DNA of 64,000 bases from Erythrobacter sp. SG61-1L (lineage in GTDB: Bacteria > Pseudomonadota > Alphaproteobacteria > Sphingomonadales > Sphingomonadaceae): contig NZ_JXQC01000003.1 of the NCBI RefSeq assembly GCF_001305965.1, forward strand, positions 62,001 through 126,000. Direction: 5' to 3'. The translations under genes and the position numbers were made by a program. Position 1 is the first letter of the stretch; the number at the start of each line of letters is the position of its first letter. The notes beneath the pieces were generated by a model. It did no database searches, was not told the origin of the DNA, and was given only the letters and a program-made list of their open reading frames with translations. Shown piece after piece: positions 8,245 to 16,781 of the stretch.

Positions 8245-10341
8245 GTGTTCCACAGGGCAGTCATGCTGGCCGCAGCACTTCTTCTCACCGGTTGTGAAAA
8301 ACCGCCTGCAGGCAATGTCACCGAAGCGCGGTTGCTGGCTGCGGAAGACGATCCGGATAACTGGCTGTCCTATGGCCGCACCTATGCCGAACAGCGATAC
8401 AGTCCGCTGGAAGACGTGAATGACGGCAATGTCGGCAAGCTAAGCCTTGCATGGTCCGTCCCGCTGGACACCAACCGCGGGCAGGAAGCCACGCCCATCG
8501 TGGTGGATGGCATCATGTATGTCTCCACCGCATGGTCCAAGGTCATGGCGGTGGACGCCAGCACCGGCAGCCTGTTGTGGAACTACGATCCCAAGGTGGA
8601 CGGGCAGAAGGGCGCTCACGCCTGCTGCGACGTGGTCAATCGCGGTGTCGCGGTGTGGGAAGGCAAGGTATTCGTCGGCACGATCGATGGCAGGCTGATT
8701 GCGCTGGATGCGGCCAGCGGCAAGGAATTGTGGTCCACCGTCACGGTCGACCAGAAGAAGCCCTATACGATCACCATGGCCCCGCGCGTGGTGCGCGGGA
8801 AGGTCATCATCGGCAATTCGGGCGCCGAACTGGGCGTGCGCGGCTATGTCAGCGCCTATGATGCCAATACCGGAAAGCTTGTGTGGCGGTTCTACACCGT
8901 GCCCGGCAATCCGGCCGATGGCCCCGATGGGGCCGCTTCGGACGAGGCCTTCGCCAAGTTCGCGGGCAAGACCTGGAACGGCAATTGGTGGGAAATGGGC
9001 GGCGGCGGCACCGTGTGGGACTCGGTGGTCTACGATGCCGATTTCAACCAGCTGATCGTGGGCGTGGGCAATGGCTCGCCCTGGAACCACCGCGCGCGCT
9101 CGGCAGGCAAGGGGGACAATCTGTTCCTCTCCTCGATCCTCGCGCTCGATCCGGATACGGGCAAGTACAAGTGGCACTATCAGGTGAACCCGGGCGAGAC
9201 CTGGGACTTCACGGCCACGCAGCAGATCACGCTGGCGGATCTGACCATCGACGGGAAGCCGCGCAAGGTGCTGATGCAGGCGCCGAAGAACGGGTTCTTC
9301 TATGTGATCGACCGCAGCAACGGGAAGCTGATCAGCGCGGAGAACTTCGTTCCCCAGAACTGGGCCGAGAAGATCGACCTCGTCACTGGCCGCCCGGTTG
9401 AAAAGCCCGAGGCGCGCTATGCGGACAAGCCCTATCTCATCCATCCCGCCGGGATCGGGGCGCATGCATGGCACCCGATGAGCTATTCGCCCAAGACCGG
9501 GCTGGTCTATATCCCGGCAATGCATGTGCCGTTGGCCTATGGCGATGACAAGAATTACACCCGCCATGTCGGGCGCTGGAACACCGGCGTTACGTTCCTC
9601 GATCCGCCGGAAGGCACCGTGGCCGGTGCCACGCCTGCGGAACGACGCGCAGCCCTCGCCAAGATGAACCGCGGCATGCTGGTGGCCTGGGATCCGGTGA
9701 AGCAGAAGGCACGCTGGCAGATCGACATGCCGTGGCCGTGGAATGGCGGCACGCTGGCCACTGGCGGCAACCTCGTCTTCCAGGGCGATCCCTATGGCAT
9801 ATTCCGCGCCCGCGCTGCGGATACGGGCAAGGAATTGTGGAAATTCGATGCCCAGCGCGGGATCATGGCGGGGCCAGTCACCTTCCGGGCAAAGGGCGTG
9901 CAATATGTCGCGGTGCTGGCCGGCTATGGCGGCTCCATGGGCATGGCCACGGCCAGCGACTGGATGCGCCGCCCGCCTGCCAATGGCGTGCTGCTGGCCT
10001 TCCGGATCGATGGCAAGGGCACTCTGCCCAAGCTGCCGCCGATCCCGCAACTGCCCTTTGCCCAGAGCGACGAGATCTTCACCGCAGCCCAATATGCGGA
10101 AGGGGAGAAGCAATATTTCGCCTTCTGCTCGATCTGCCACACCGGACCGGTCAACCCGAACCTGTTCAAGAGCCAGGTGGCGACGAACCGGGATGCATGG
10201 CGCTCGGTTGTGATCGAGGGGGCATTGAAGGACAACGGGATGATCAGCTTCGCCCCTTGGCTCAGTGCCGATCAGGCAGAGGCAATTCGCGCCTATGTGC
10301 TGAAGTCCGCCAAAGAACAGCAGGCCACCGCCGGCCACTGA
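8245..10341 (+). CDS. PQQ-dependent quinohemoprotein alcohol dehydrogenase, predicted lipoprotein
   Basis: This periplasmic enzyme oxidises alcohols using pyrroloquinoline quinone and passes electrons to a fused heme c. The eight-bladed propeller begins with WLSYGRTYAEQRYSPL and shows repeated tryptophan-docking motifs such as TGKELWKF. The vicinal disulfide pair Cys127-Cys128 (HACCD) lies under the PQQ. The Asn of GNGSPWNH and the Asp of WDFTATQ fit the calcium site and catalytic base. A C-terminal cytochrome domain holds the heme motif CSICH at 628-632. I chose the GTG at 8245 (GCGGAG 8 bp upstream). It gives a 698-residue protein with lipobox LLTGC at Cys17; a longer in-frame start exists at 8149. 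Type II enzymes are usually soluble, so lipid anchoring is unusual. The gene follows the TBDR, and the substrate is unknown. Confidence 0.9.
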   Translation: MFHRAVMLAAALLLTGCEKPPAGNVTEARLLAAEDDPDNWLSYGRTYAEQRYSPLEDVNDGNVGKLSLAWSVPLDTNRGQEATPIVVDGIMYVSTAWSKVMAVDASTGSLLWNYDPKVDGQKGAHACCDVVNRGVAVWEGKVFVGTIDGRLIALDAASGKELWSTVTVDQKKPYTITMAPRVVRGKVIIGNSGAELGVRGYVSAYDANTGKLVWRFYTVPGNPADGPDGAASDEAFAKFAGKTWNGNWWEMGGGGTVWDSVVYDADFNQLIVGVGNGSPWNHRARSAGKGDNLFLSSILALDPDTGKYKWHYQVNPGETWDFTATQQITLADLTIDGKPRKVLMQAPKNGFFYVIDRSNGKLISAENFVPQNWAEKIDLVTGRPVEKPEARYADKPYLIHPAGIGAHAWHPMSYSPKTGLVYIPAMHVPLAYGDDKNYTRHVGRWNTGVTFLDPPEGTVAGATPAERRAALAKMNRGMLVAWDPVKQKARWQIDMPWPWNGGTLATGGNLVFQGDPYGIFRARAADTGKELWKFDAQRGIMAGPVTFRAKGVQYVAVLAGYGGSMGMATASDWMRRPPANGVLLAFRIDGKGTLPKLPPIPQLPFAQSDEIFTAAQYAEGEKQYFAFCSICHTGPVNPNLFKSQVATNRDAWRSVVIEGALKDNGMISFAPWLSADQAEAIRAYVLKSAKEQQATAGH

Positions 10342-10472
10342 CGAGTGTGTTGCCGGAGCGTGACCAGAAGGTTACGCCCCGGCGATGCGTCCGACGCAAT
10401 GGTTGCCTCCGAAGGCGGTCGGACAAGGCTGACGAACCGGCCTTCCAAACTCCATTCAGACGCCATCACTGC

Positions 10473-10505
10473 CCCCGTCGCCTCGCTGGCGACGGGGCGT
10501 TTCTG
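10473..10505 (+). terminator. rho-independent terminator after the dehydrogenase
   Basis: CCCCGTCGCC (10473-10482), a 5-base loop and GGCGACGGGG (10488-10497) form a perfect 10-bp stem followed by CGTTTCT. It lies 132 bp after the dehydrogenase stop. The 376 bp from 10342 to 10717 hold this hairpin, a tandem repeat, a candidate promoter and no gene that I can support. Confidence 0.75.
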
Positions 10506-10538
10506 TGCGTCTTAACTGGGCGTTTCTGTGCGTCTTAA
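10495..10538 (+). repeat. two 21-bp direct repeats next to the terminator
   Basis: The 21 bases at 10495-10515 (beginning GGGCGTTTCTG and ending GTCTTAA) recur exactly at 10518-10538, separated by 2 bp. The first copy overlaps the 3' arm of the terminator hairpin. It is probably a small local duplication; only two copies are present. Confidence 0.8.
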
Positions 10539-10590
10539 GTGCCTTTGTGGCCCTGCTCAGCACTCACTAGGTGAAATAGCGTGTCTTGCG

Positions 10591-10619
10591 TTGACACTTT
10601 ATATAACCTTATGAAAGAT
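10591..10619 (+). promoter_or_regulatory. candidate promoter of the autotransporter gene
   Basis: A consensus -35 TTGACA at 10591-10596 is followed after 17 bp by AAAGAT (10614-10619), a weak -10 match. It lies about 100 bp upstream of the autotransporter start. The -35 is strong, while the -10 assignment is tentative. Confidence 0.4.
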
Positions 10620-10717
10620 CAATGAATATTGAAGTTCGTGCCTTGCGGGTTAAGTCCCGGAAGTGAGCAGGATTGCTCGCTTTGCGCGTGTTCGCGAACT
10701 TCCAAAGGGGGAATGAG

Positions 10718-13700
10718 ATGCAGTCCGAATACCAATCAACGCATGCGCTGAAGCCGCTTCTTCTCGCAGGGGCCGCCCTTGCATGCCTTTCCGCATTTCC
10801 GCAGCAGGCATCCGCCGCCTGTTCGCCCGGCGGGCCTGGCAGTGTAACCGTGCTGAATTGCGGGCCTGACAGGATTGACGCAACGGCAAATTCCGGGGCG
10901 GGCAGCCTCGATGTTACCGGCGAAACCCTCGAAGATGGCAATATCAACTACAATCCCCATCCGGATGCGGAAGGCCCGCTGGGCATTACGCTGACGGTTG
11001 AGGATACCAGCGTGAACTCGACCGATTACGGCGGCATCAACATCAATTCCTTCGTCGAGGATACGACGATTTCCGTGACGCTGGCCGATGATGTGGACAT
11101 CACCAGCACCGAAGGCTTCGGCGGCGTATGGGTGCGTAACAACATCGGCGGCGACATCACGATCGAAAGCGGCGCGACCGTCACCGCCGGGACGCCTGAC
11201 CCGAACGGCGCGGGCATTACCGCCACCAGCAATGGCGGTTCTGTCTCGATCACGAATACCGGGACCGTCACCGACACGAACAATCGTGGCATCTATGCGG
11301 ATGGTGCGGGCACTGTGGACGATTTCGCAACGGTGCTGATCGACAATAGCGGCGAGGTGAAAGGCAATCAGGCAGGCATTCGCGCCGTTGGCTATTTTGC
11401 CGACGTCACTATCGAGAATTCCGCCAAGGTCACTTCAGAACAGAAGCAGGCACTGGTCGCTTGGTCGCAGACAGGCGATGTGAAGGTCACCAATTCCGGC
11501 CAACTGATCGCATCGGCCGATGCTGGTATCCGTGGATCGGCCAATCAGGGCGACACGACCGTCCTGAACACCGGCACGATCAACGCCTATCAAGGCATCT
11601 TCGCAGATGCCGGATATTACGATGATGAAGATGGCTTCGGCGATGTTTCCGTCACCAATGAATCCGATGTCATCGCAACCGGAAGCGAAGGCATTTACGC
11701 CTTTGCCCGCAATGGCGAGATCGAGATCGTCAATTCCGGCAAGGTCGTCGGCAAGACGGACGGCATCAGTGTCGAAGTCCTGACTGGCAGCGCGACGATC
11801 GACAATAGCGGTCAGGTGCAGGGCGCGGATGGCATCCGCACCGGGGCCACCACGACGACGATCACCAATAGCGGCACGATCACGGGAACCGGATCGGCCG
11901 TGGTAGTGGGCAGCGGCGCCACGACCCTCGTTCTCGAGGAAGGCTCTGTCCTCAACGGCGATCTCACCATCGGCACTGGCTCTCTGGCAATCGATCCTTC
12001 GCTGGATACGAGCCTTTCCAACGTGGTTGCAGGCGGCGGCACCCTGATCAAGCAAGGCGATGCGAAGCTGACCCTTACCGGCGACAGCTCCGCCTATGCG
12101 GGTGACGTTCGCGTGGAAGAGGGCCTGTTTGAACTCACCGGACAGCTTGGCTCCACCAATGCCTTTGTTGGTTCCGATGATGGCGCATCCGCCGCTATTT
12201 CGGGCGAGGACGCCGAGTGGATCAACACCGCCACCTTCACCATCGGCCAGGAAGGCAGCGGCGATGTGACCGTTTCCGGCGGTGCCCGGGTTGAAACCTA
12301 CCAGACAGTGATGGGGCCGGAAGAAGGCTCGCTGACGCTGGAGGGGGAAGGCACCCATTGGTTTAACGAACTTCATGCCCAGATCGGCCGGGAGGAAGGT
12401 TCCAGTGCGACGATCATGGTGCGTGATGGCGCCGTGTTCGAAACCTCCGGCGGCGGGCTTTACGCTGGCGAAGGCGCGGACATCACCATCACCGGTGAAG
12501 ACAGCAAGATGCTGATCGGCACCTTGCATCCCGAACTTCCGGCGGATTGGGGCGCAGCCGATGGCTGGTTCAGTCTGGACGAAGGCAAGACGCTGGTTTC
12601 CGAAGGCGGCCTGCTGCAGGCAGATGGCGTCTACATCGGCGGCTATGGCGACAGCCTGGCCGAAATGACGGTTACTGGCGAGGATAGTGCGCTGGTCAGC
12701 CAGCTGAGCCTCTATGTCGGCGGCTCTGGCAACGGCACTGTGGGCTATGGCCAGCTGACCATTGCCGATGGCGCGAGCGCAACGGCCTATACGGCAGCGG
12801 CTGGCGTGGACGAAGGGTCTTACGGCACGGTTCTGATCACCGGAGAAGGCTCCTCCCTCGAGGTGCTCACACGTGAGGGATATTCCGGCAATATGCGTGT
12901 CGGCTTCACCGGCAATGCCACTGTCATCGTGCAGGATGGCGGCTTGCTGAAGGCAGCCAACAAGATCGACATCGCCACTTACGATACGGCCACCGGTACG
13001 CTGGTGATCGGCGCGGAAGAGGGTGAAGATGCGGTCGCCGCCGGTACGGTCGACGCAGTCAACGGCATCTATTTCGGTGAAGGCGATGCCACTCTGGTGT
13101 TCAACCACACCAGCAATATCGACTTTGACAATGTGATGTTCGGCACGGGCGGCGAAATTCGCCACCTTGCCGGGGTTACTGACCTGACAGCGGATTCCCC
13201 GGACTATTTCGGGACGATCGACGTTGCAGGGGGGCTTCTGAAGGCGAACGGGAACCTGGCCGGCGCGGGCGTTGCCGTAGGTGACGGTGGCACCCTTGGC
13301 GGCGCGGGCACGATCGGTTCGCTGGTCGTTGGCGATGGCGGTACACTGGCGCCGGGCAATTCGCCGGGCCAGCTCACCATCGTTGGCGACGTGTTGTTTG
13401 AAAGCGGCTCAATCTTCGATGTGGAGATCGATGGCGCGCTGCATGACAGCATTCTGGTGGAATCCGGCGATGTCACCATTGAGGATGGCGTGCAGTTGAC
13501 CGCGGATTTCGCGCCGGGCGTGCTGCTCGACAATCCCTATCAGGTGATCGCGCTGGGCGAAGGTTCCACTGGCGAGATCGTGGTGGAAGGCGATGGCTTC
13601 CTGCTGCCCGTCGAGAACAATCCGCTGCTGGAAGGCGTGGTGACCTATCTCGATGACGGTGTGACGGTTACCTATCAGGGCATCAAGACTCCGTGGTCGG

Positions 13701-14743
13701 CGCTGGTGACAGCTGCCAATCAGGGCGCTGCGGCCAATGCCGTGCAGGCGCTGGGCGGCACCAATGCGATCAACTATGCGGCGATGTTCCTGGAACAGGG
13801 TGACCTTGCCGCTGTTTTTGACGGGCTTTCCGGCGAAATCCACGCATCGATCAAATCGGCGCTCATCAACGAGAGCCAGATCCTGCGCAGTGTCGCGATG
13901 GACCATGCGGCCGAAAGCGGGGAGGGCACTGGCCTGTGGGCGACAGGCTTCGGCAATTGGGGCCACACGAATGGCGATGCCAATGTGGCGAAGCTGGAGC
14001 GGGATAGCGCTGGCGTGTTCGTCGGGTTCGATACGCAGCTTGGCGATTGGCGCCTCGGCGTGCTGGGCGGCTACAGCAGCAGCGATTTCGACGTTGCGGC
14101 CCGAGCCTCGACTGCGGAAGCGGAAACCTATCACCTTGGCGCCTATGCCGGCGGGGAAATCGGCCAGTTCCGCCTGCGCGGTGCGTTCAGCCACAGCTGG
14201 CATGATCTCTCCACCGTTCGGGAAGTGGCCTTCCCGGCAGCGCAGACGCTGGCAGCCGATTACGATGCCGGCACGACGCAGGTGTTCGGTGAAGTGGGCT
14301 ATGCGCTCAAGGTCGGGGCCATCGATCTCGAGCCGTTTGCGGGCCTTGCCTATGTCAGCCTGAAGACCGACGCCTATGCCGAAGCCGGGGGCGTTGCGGC
14401 GCTGACTGGCGGCAGCATGACCACGGACACAACCTTCGGTACGCTGGGCCTGCGCGGTTCGGCCAAGCTGGACGTGGCTGAAGAAGGCGCCGAACTGAAG
14501 GTTGTGCTGGGCTGGCGTCATGCCTTTGACGATACGGCGATCCTCGCGACCCACTCCTTCGGTGCGGCGGCAACGCCGTTCACGGTTTCGGGTGTGCCGA
14601 TCGACGACGATGCCCTGCTGGCAGAAGTCTCTCTGGACTTCCCGATGAGCGAGAATGTCCGCCTGAATGTCGGATACAAGGGCCAGTTCGGCGCCGACGC
14701 GACGGACAACAGCGTGTTGGGCGGTCTCAGCATCCACTTCTGA
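10718..14743 (+). CDS. large autotransporter (type Va) with beta-helix passenger
   Basis: This 1,341-residue protein has a signal peptide ending in QQASA, a long passenger and a C-terminal autotransporter barrel. The first part of the passenger contains short repeats of the type V-x-N-S-G-x-V or ITNSGTIT, typical of right-handed beta-helices. The junction GGTLAPGNSPGQLTI is the conserved motif seen before autotransporter barrels. The barrel runs from about residue 1070 (GLWATGFGNWG) to the terminal Phe (GGLSIHF). I chose the ATG at 10718 because AAAGGGGG lies about 6 bp upstream. It should be displayed on the cell surface, for adhesion, aggregation or shielding. No catalytic motif was seen. 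A TonB gene follows after a terminator, so the gene is probably monocistronic. Confidence 0.92.
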   Translation: MQSEYQSTHALKPLLLAGAALACLSAFPQQASAACSPGGPGSVTVLNCGPDRIDATANSGAGSLDVTGETLEDGNINYNPHPDAEGPLGITLTVEDTSVNSTDYGGININSFVEDTTISVTLADDVDITSTEGFGGVWVRNNIGGDITIESGATVTAGTPDPNGAGITATSNGGSVSITNTGTVTDTNNRGIYADGAGTVDDFATVLIDNSGEVKGNQAGIRAVGYFADVTIENSAKVTSEQKQALVAWSQTGDVKVTNSGQLIASADAGIRGSANQGDTTVLNTGTINAYQGIFADAGYYDDEDGFGDVSVTNESDVIATGSEGIYAFARNGEIEIVNSGKVVGKTDGISVEVLTGSATIDNSGQVQGADGIRTGATTTTITNSGTITGTGSAVVVGSGATTLVLEEGSVLNGDLTIGTGSLAIDPSLDTSLSNVVAGGGTLIKQGDAKLTLTGDSSAYAGDVRVEEGLFELTGQLGSTNAFVGSDDGASAAISGEDAEWINTATFTIGQEGSGDVTVSGGARVETYQTVMGPEEGSLTLEGEGTHWFNELHAQIGREEGSSATIMVRDGAVFETSGGGLYAGEGADITITGEDSKMLIGTLHPELPADWGAADGWFSLDEGKTLVSEGGLLQADGVYIGGYGDSLAEMTVTGEDSALVSQLSLYVGGSGNGTVGYGQLTIADGASATAYTAAAGVDEGSYGTVLITGEGSSLEVLTREGYSGNMRVGFTGNATVIVQDGGLLKAANKIDIATYDTATGTLVIGAEEGEDAVAAGTVDAVNGIYFGEGDATLVFNHTSNIDFDNVMFGTGGEIRHLAGVTDLTADSPDYFGTIDVAGGLLKANGNLAGAGVAVGDGGTLGGAGTIGSLVVGDGGTLAPGNSPGQLTIVGDVLFESGSIFDVEIDGALHDSILVESGDVTIEDGVQLTADFAPGVLLDNPYQVIALGEGSTGEIVVEGDGFLLPVENNPLLEGVVTYLDDGVTVTYQGIKTPWSALVTAANQGAAANAVQALGGTNAINYAAMFLEQGDLAAVFDGLSGEIHASIKSALINESQILRSVAMDHAAESGEGTGLWATGFGNWGHTNGDANVAKLERDSAGVFVGFDTQLGDWRLGVLGGYSSSDFDVAARASTAEAETYHLGAYAGGEIGQFRLRGAFSHSWHDLSTVREVAFPAAQTLAADYDAGTTQVFGEVGYALKVGAIDLEPFAGLAYVSLKTDAYAEAGGVAALTGGSMTTDTTFGTLGLRGSAKLDVAEEGAELKVVLGWRHAFDDTAILATHSFGAAATPFTVSGVPIDDDALLAEVSLDFPMSENVRLNVGYKGQFGADATDNSVLGGLSIHF

Positions 14744-14782
14744 TCCTGCCAATATGGCGCCCGGATTGGCGGGCAGATGGGA

Positions 14783-14812
14783 TGGGGCGGCAATTGCCGC
14801 CCCACTTTCACT
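14783..14812 (+). terminator. terminator hairpin after autotransporter
   Basis: TGGGGCGGC-AATT-GCCGCCCCA at 14783-14804 is a perfect 9-bp stem with a tetraloop, followed by CTTTCACT. It begins 40 bp after the autotransporter stop. Confidence 0.7.
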
Positions 14813-14925
14813 CGTTTGGCCCGGCTTCTCAATTCCCGCCAAGGGCGAACCAGAACTCCCGGACTGACCATCAGAGTGATGGTTCGGCAACTTGATAATG
14901 CGAGTAATTCGCGTTAAGCTGCAGC

Positions 14926-15672
14926 ATGTTTGGCCAACGGGCTTTCGCCCTGGTTCTTTCTGTGGCGATTCATGGTGCGCTGGCCTTAATTCTCGTCTCG
15001 CGTGCGTGGAATCCTGCGTCCATGGGCGAGGGGCCGCTTGAGCCTGCCCTCACTGTCGTCAGTCTGTCCGCACCCCCGGCTGAGCAAACACAGTCTCGCC
15101 CGTCGTCGCCTTCCCAAGTGGCAGAGGCTGTGTCGCCACTTCCTGCCGTCAGCAGTCCGCAACCGGCATTTCGGCTGGTAAACGAGCCAGCGGCGGAAGC
15201 CGTGCGGCCAGCCGACGTTCCTGCCTTACCTGACGTGAACGAAGGAGGAACCGTCTTCGCGACCGGTGTCGTCACGAGTGCTGCAACCGGTACACCCTCA
15301 GCCCCGGTCAGCGCAAATGTGGCTGCGCGCTCCGCTCCGGCTGACTCCATCCCCACCAATGGGCGCCCGGCGGCGAATGCGGAGGAAGCCTATGGCGCGG
15401 AAGTGCATCGCTGGATTGAGCGGCGCAAGTCCTATCCTGCCAATCTGGCCGCGAGGGGGCTGCAGGGCACGGTGACGGTGGCATTCCAGATCGATCGGCG
15501 CGGCAGGCTCAGCGGGCCGGTGCGGATCGTCGCAACCAGTGGAGAGCCTGCGCTGGACCGGCTGGCCCGGCAACAGATAGAGGCGGCATCCCCGTTTCCT
15601 CGCCCGCCTGCCACTTCCACCTGGAAGCGGCGCAGTTTCACCATGCCGCTGACTTACCGGCCCCGGACGTAG
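14926..15672 (+). CDS. TonB-family energy transducer
   Basis: This 248-residue protein has an N-terminal membrane anchor (FALVLSVAIHGALALILVS) with the S-x3-H pattern used by TonB to engage ExbB/ExbD. A long Pro/Ala/Val-rich periplasmic linker follows. The C-terminal TonB domain, from about residue 160, contains KSYPANLAARGLQGTVTVAF and the repeat ID-RRGRLSGPVRI. TonB couples the proton motive force to outer-membrane receptors, of which this window has six. No exbB or exbD gene is adjacent. The stop is 6 bp from the convergent stop of the peroxidase gene. Closeness to a receptor with a Fur-like promoter suggests a dedicated TonB for iron or a related ligand, but this is inference. Confidence 0.88.
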   Translation: MFGQRAFALVLSVAIHGALALILVSRAWNPASMGEGPLEPALTVVSLSAPPAEQTQSRPSSPSQVAEAVSPLPAVSSPQPAFRLVNEPAAEAVRPADVPALPDVNEGGTVFATGVVTSAATGTPSAPVSANVAARSAPADSIPTNGRPAANAEEAYGAEVHRWIERRKSYPANLAARGLQGTVTVAFQIDRRGRLSGPVRIVATSGEPALDRLARQQIEAASPFPRPPATSTWKRRSFTMPLTYRPRT

Positions 15673-15678
15673 GCGCGC

Positions 15679-16776
15679 CTAAAGCGTTTCCAGAAAGGCA
15701 ACCAGAGCGCGCCGTTCTTCCGCCGTCAGGTTCAGTTCCTTTACCAGCGGGTCCAGCGCAGGGCGGGGGGCGGCCGGGTCGGCCAGCGAAGCCTCGCGTT
15801 TTTCAGTCACGCCGCCTGCATTGTAGAGGTTCACGATCCCGAGCAGGGACGGGAACAGGCCGTTATGCATATAGGGCCCTGTTCGCCCCGCCGCGCGCAG
15901 GCTCGGCGTGCGGAACCGGCCGACATCCTCGGCCTTTCCGGTCAGGAGATAGCGGCCCAGATCCTCATATTTCCGGCCGTAATAGGTCAGGCCGATATTG
16001 TGATAGCGCTGATCGCTGAACAGCGGGCCGTTATGGCAATTGGCGCAGCCCGCCTTGGTGCGGAAAAGGTGCAGGCCGGTCAGTTCCTCGTCGGTGAAGA
16101 CCTGCGGCCCGTCCTCCAGCATCCGGTCCCATTTGCTCCGGGGTGGGCGCAGGCTCTTCTGGAATGCGGCAATGGCACCCACAATCTGTTGCAGGGTGAT
16201 GCGGCCTTCACCCTGAAGCGCGGCGAATTTCTCGCGATAATGATCGTCGGAATTGATCCATTCCTCGATCCGGGCAGGTTCGCCAGCCATCTCGATGGGG
16301 TTGGTCATGGCCGCGATGGCCTGATCTTCCAGAGTGGCGGCGCGCCCGTCCCAGAACCATTCATGCATCAACCCGGCAGTGAATATCTGCTGGGAATTTC
16401 GGCTGCCACGCTGGCGGTCATGGCCGAAGGCCGTTCGCAAGCCGTCGCCCATGCCCAGCTCGCGATTGTGGCAGGATGCGCAGGCAAACTGGCCGGAGCC
16501 GGAAAGGCGCCGTTCGTTGAACAGTTCCTCGCCCAGTTGCGCCATCTGCGCATCGCGCCCTTCCAGCGTGGGGCGTGCGGGAAGCGGGCCGAATTCTTCG
16601 AACACGGCGCCGTCATGCAGGGTGGGGCGGGGCCAGTCCTGAGGTTTCCCGGCATAGAGCATGCGCAATTCGCTTGCTGGGGGCACAGGCTCAGGCTCTC
16701 CAGCCGCCCCCGCCAGCAGCAGGCCTGCGCCAAGCAGGGATGCCAGCCGTATCCATTTTCCATGCCGGGAATTCAC
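15679..16776 (-). CDS. di-heme cytochrome c peroxidase family protein (MauG/CcpA type)
   Basis: The protein is periplasmic and carries two c-heme motifs, CASCH (residues 99-103) and CANCH (244-248), with the spacing of the CcpA/MauG family. Other family features are GQFACASCHNRELGMGDG, the domain-linking HEWFWDGRAATLEDQA, and TPSLRAAGRTGPYMHNG near the second heme. Such enzymes reduce peroxide or carry out heme-based oxidation of a partner. I chose the GTG at 16776, since a signal peptide starts right there and GAGG precedes it. A TTG at 16809 would add 11 residues and overlap the upstream TBDR. The gene starts 5 bp after the TBDR stop, so receptor and peroxidase form an operon, a pairing often seen with iron- or copper-responsive receptors. 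Confidence 0.88.
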   Translation of the reverse strand: MNSRHGKWIRLASLLGAGLLLAGAAGEPEPVPPASELRMLYAGKPQDWPRPTLHDGAVFEEFGPLPARPTLEGRDAQMAQLGEELFNERRLSGSGQFACASCHNRELGMGDGLRTAFGHDRQRGSRNSQQIFTAGLMHEWFWDGRAATLEDQAIAAMTNPIEMAGEPARIEEWINSDDHYREKFAALQGEGRITLQQIVGAIAAFQKSLRPPRSKWDRMLEDGPQVFTDEELTGLHLFRTKAGCANCHNGPLFSDQRYHNIGLTYYGRKYEDLGRYLLTGKAEDVGRFRTPSLRAAGRTGPYMHNGLFPSLLGIVNLYNAGGVTEKREASLADPAAPRPALDPLVKELNLTAEERRALVAFLETL

Positions 16777-16781
16777 GGTCC

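Noticed and set aside
8440-10338. 632-codon minus-strand frame opposite the PQQ dehydrogenase
   Set aside because: Antisense artefact of high third-position GC; the plus strand has all dehydrogenase motifs.
10495-10538. CRISPR-like repeat
   Set aside because: Only two copies with a 2-bp gap, no spacer of useful length and no cas gene nearby.
11435-13165. 576-codon minus-strand frame opposite the autotransporter
   Set aside because: Antisense to a repetitive beta-helix passenger, with no start context and no recognisable domain.
15679-16776. True MauG acting in methylamine dehydrogenase maturation
   Set aside because: No mau genes in the window. The sequence fits the broader di-heme peroxidase family and the operon partner is a TBDR.
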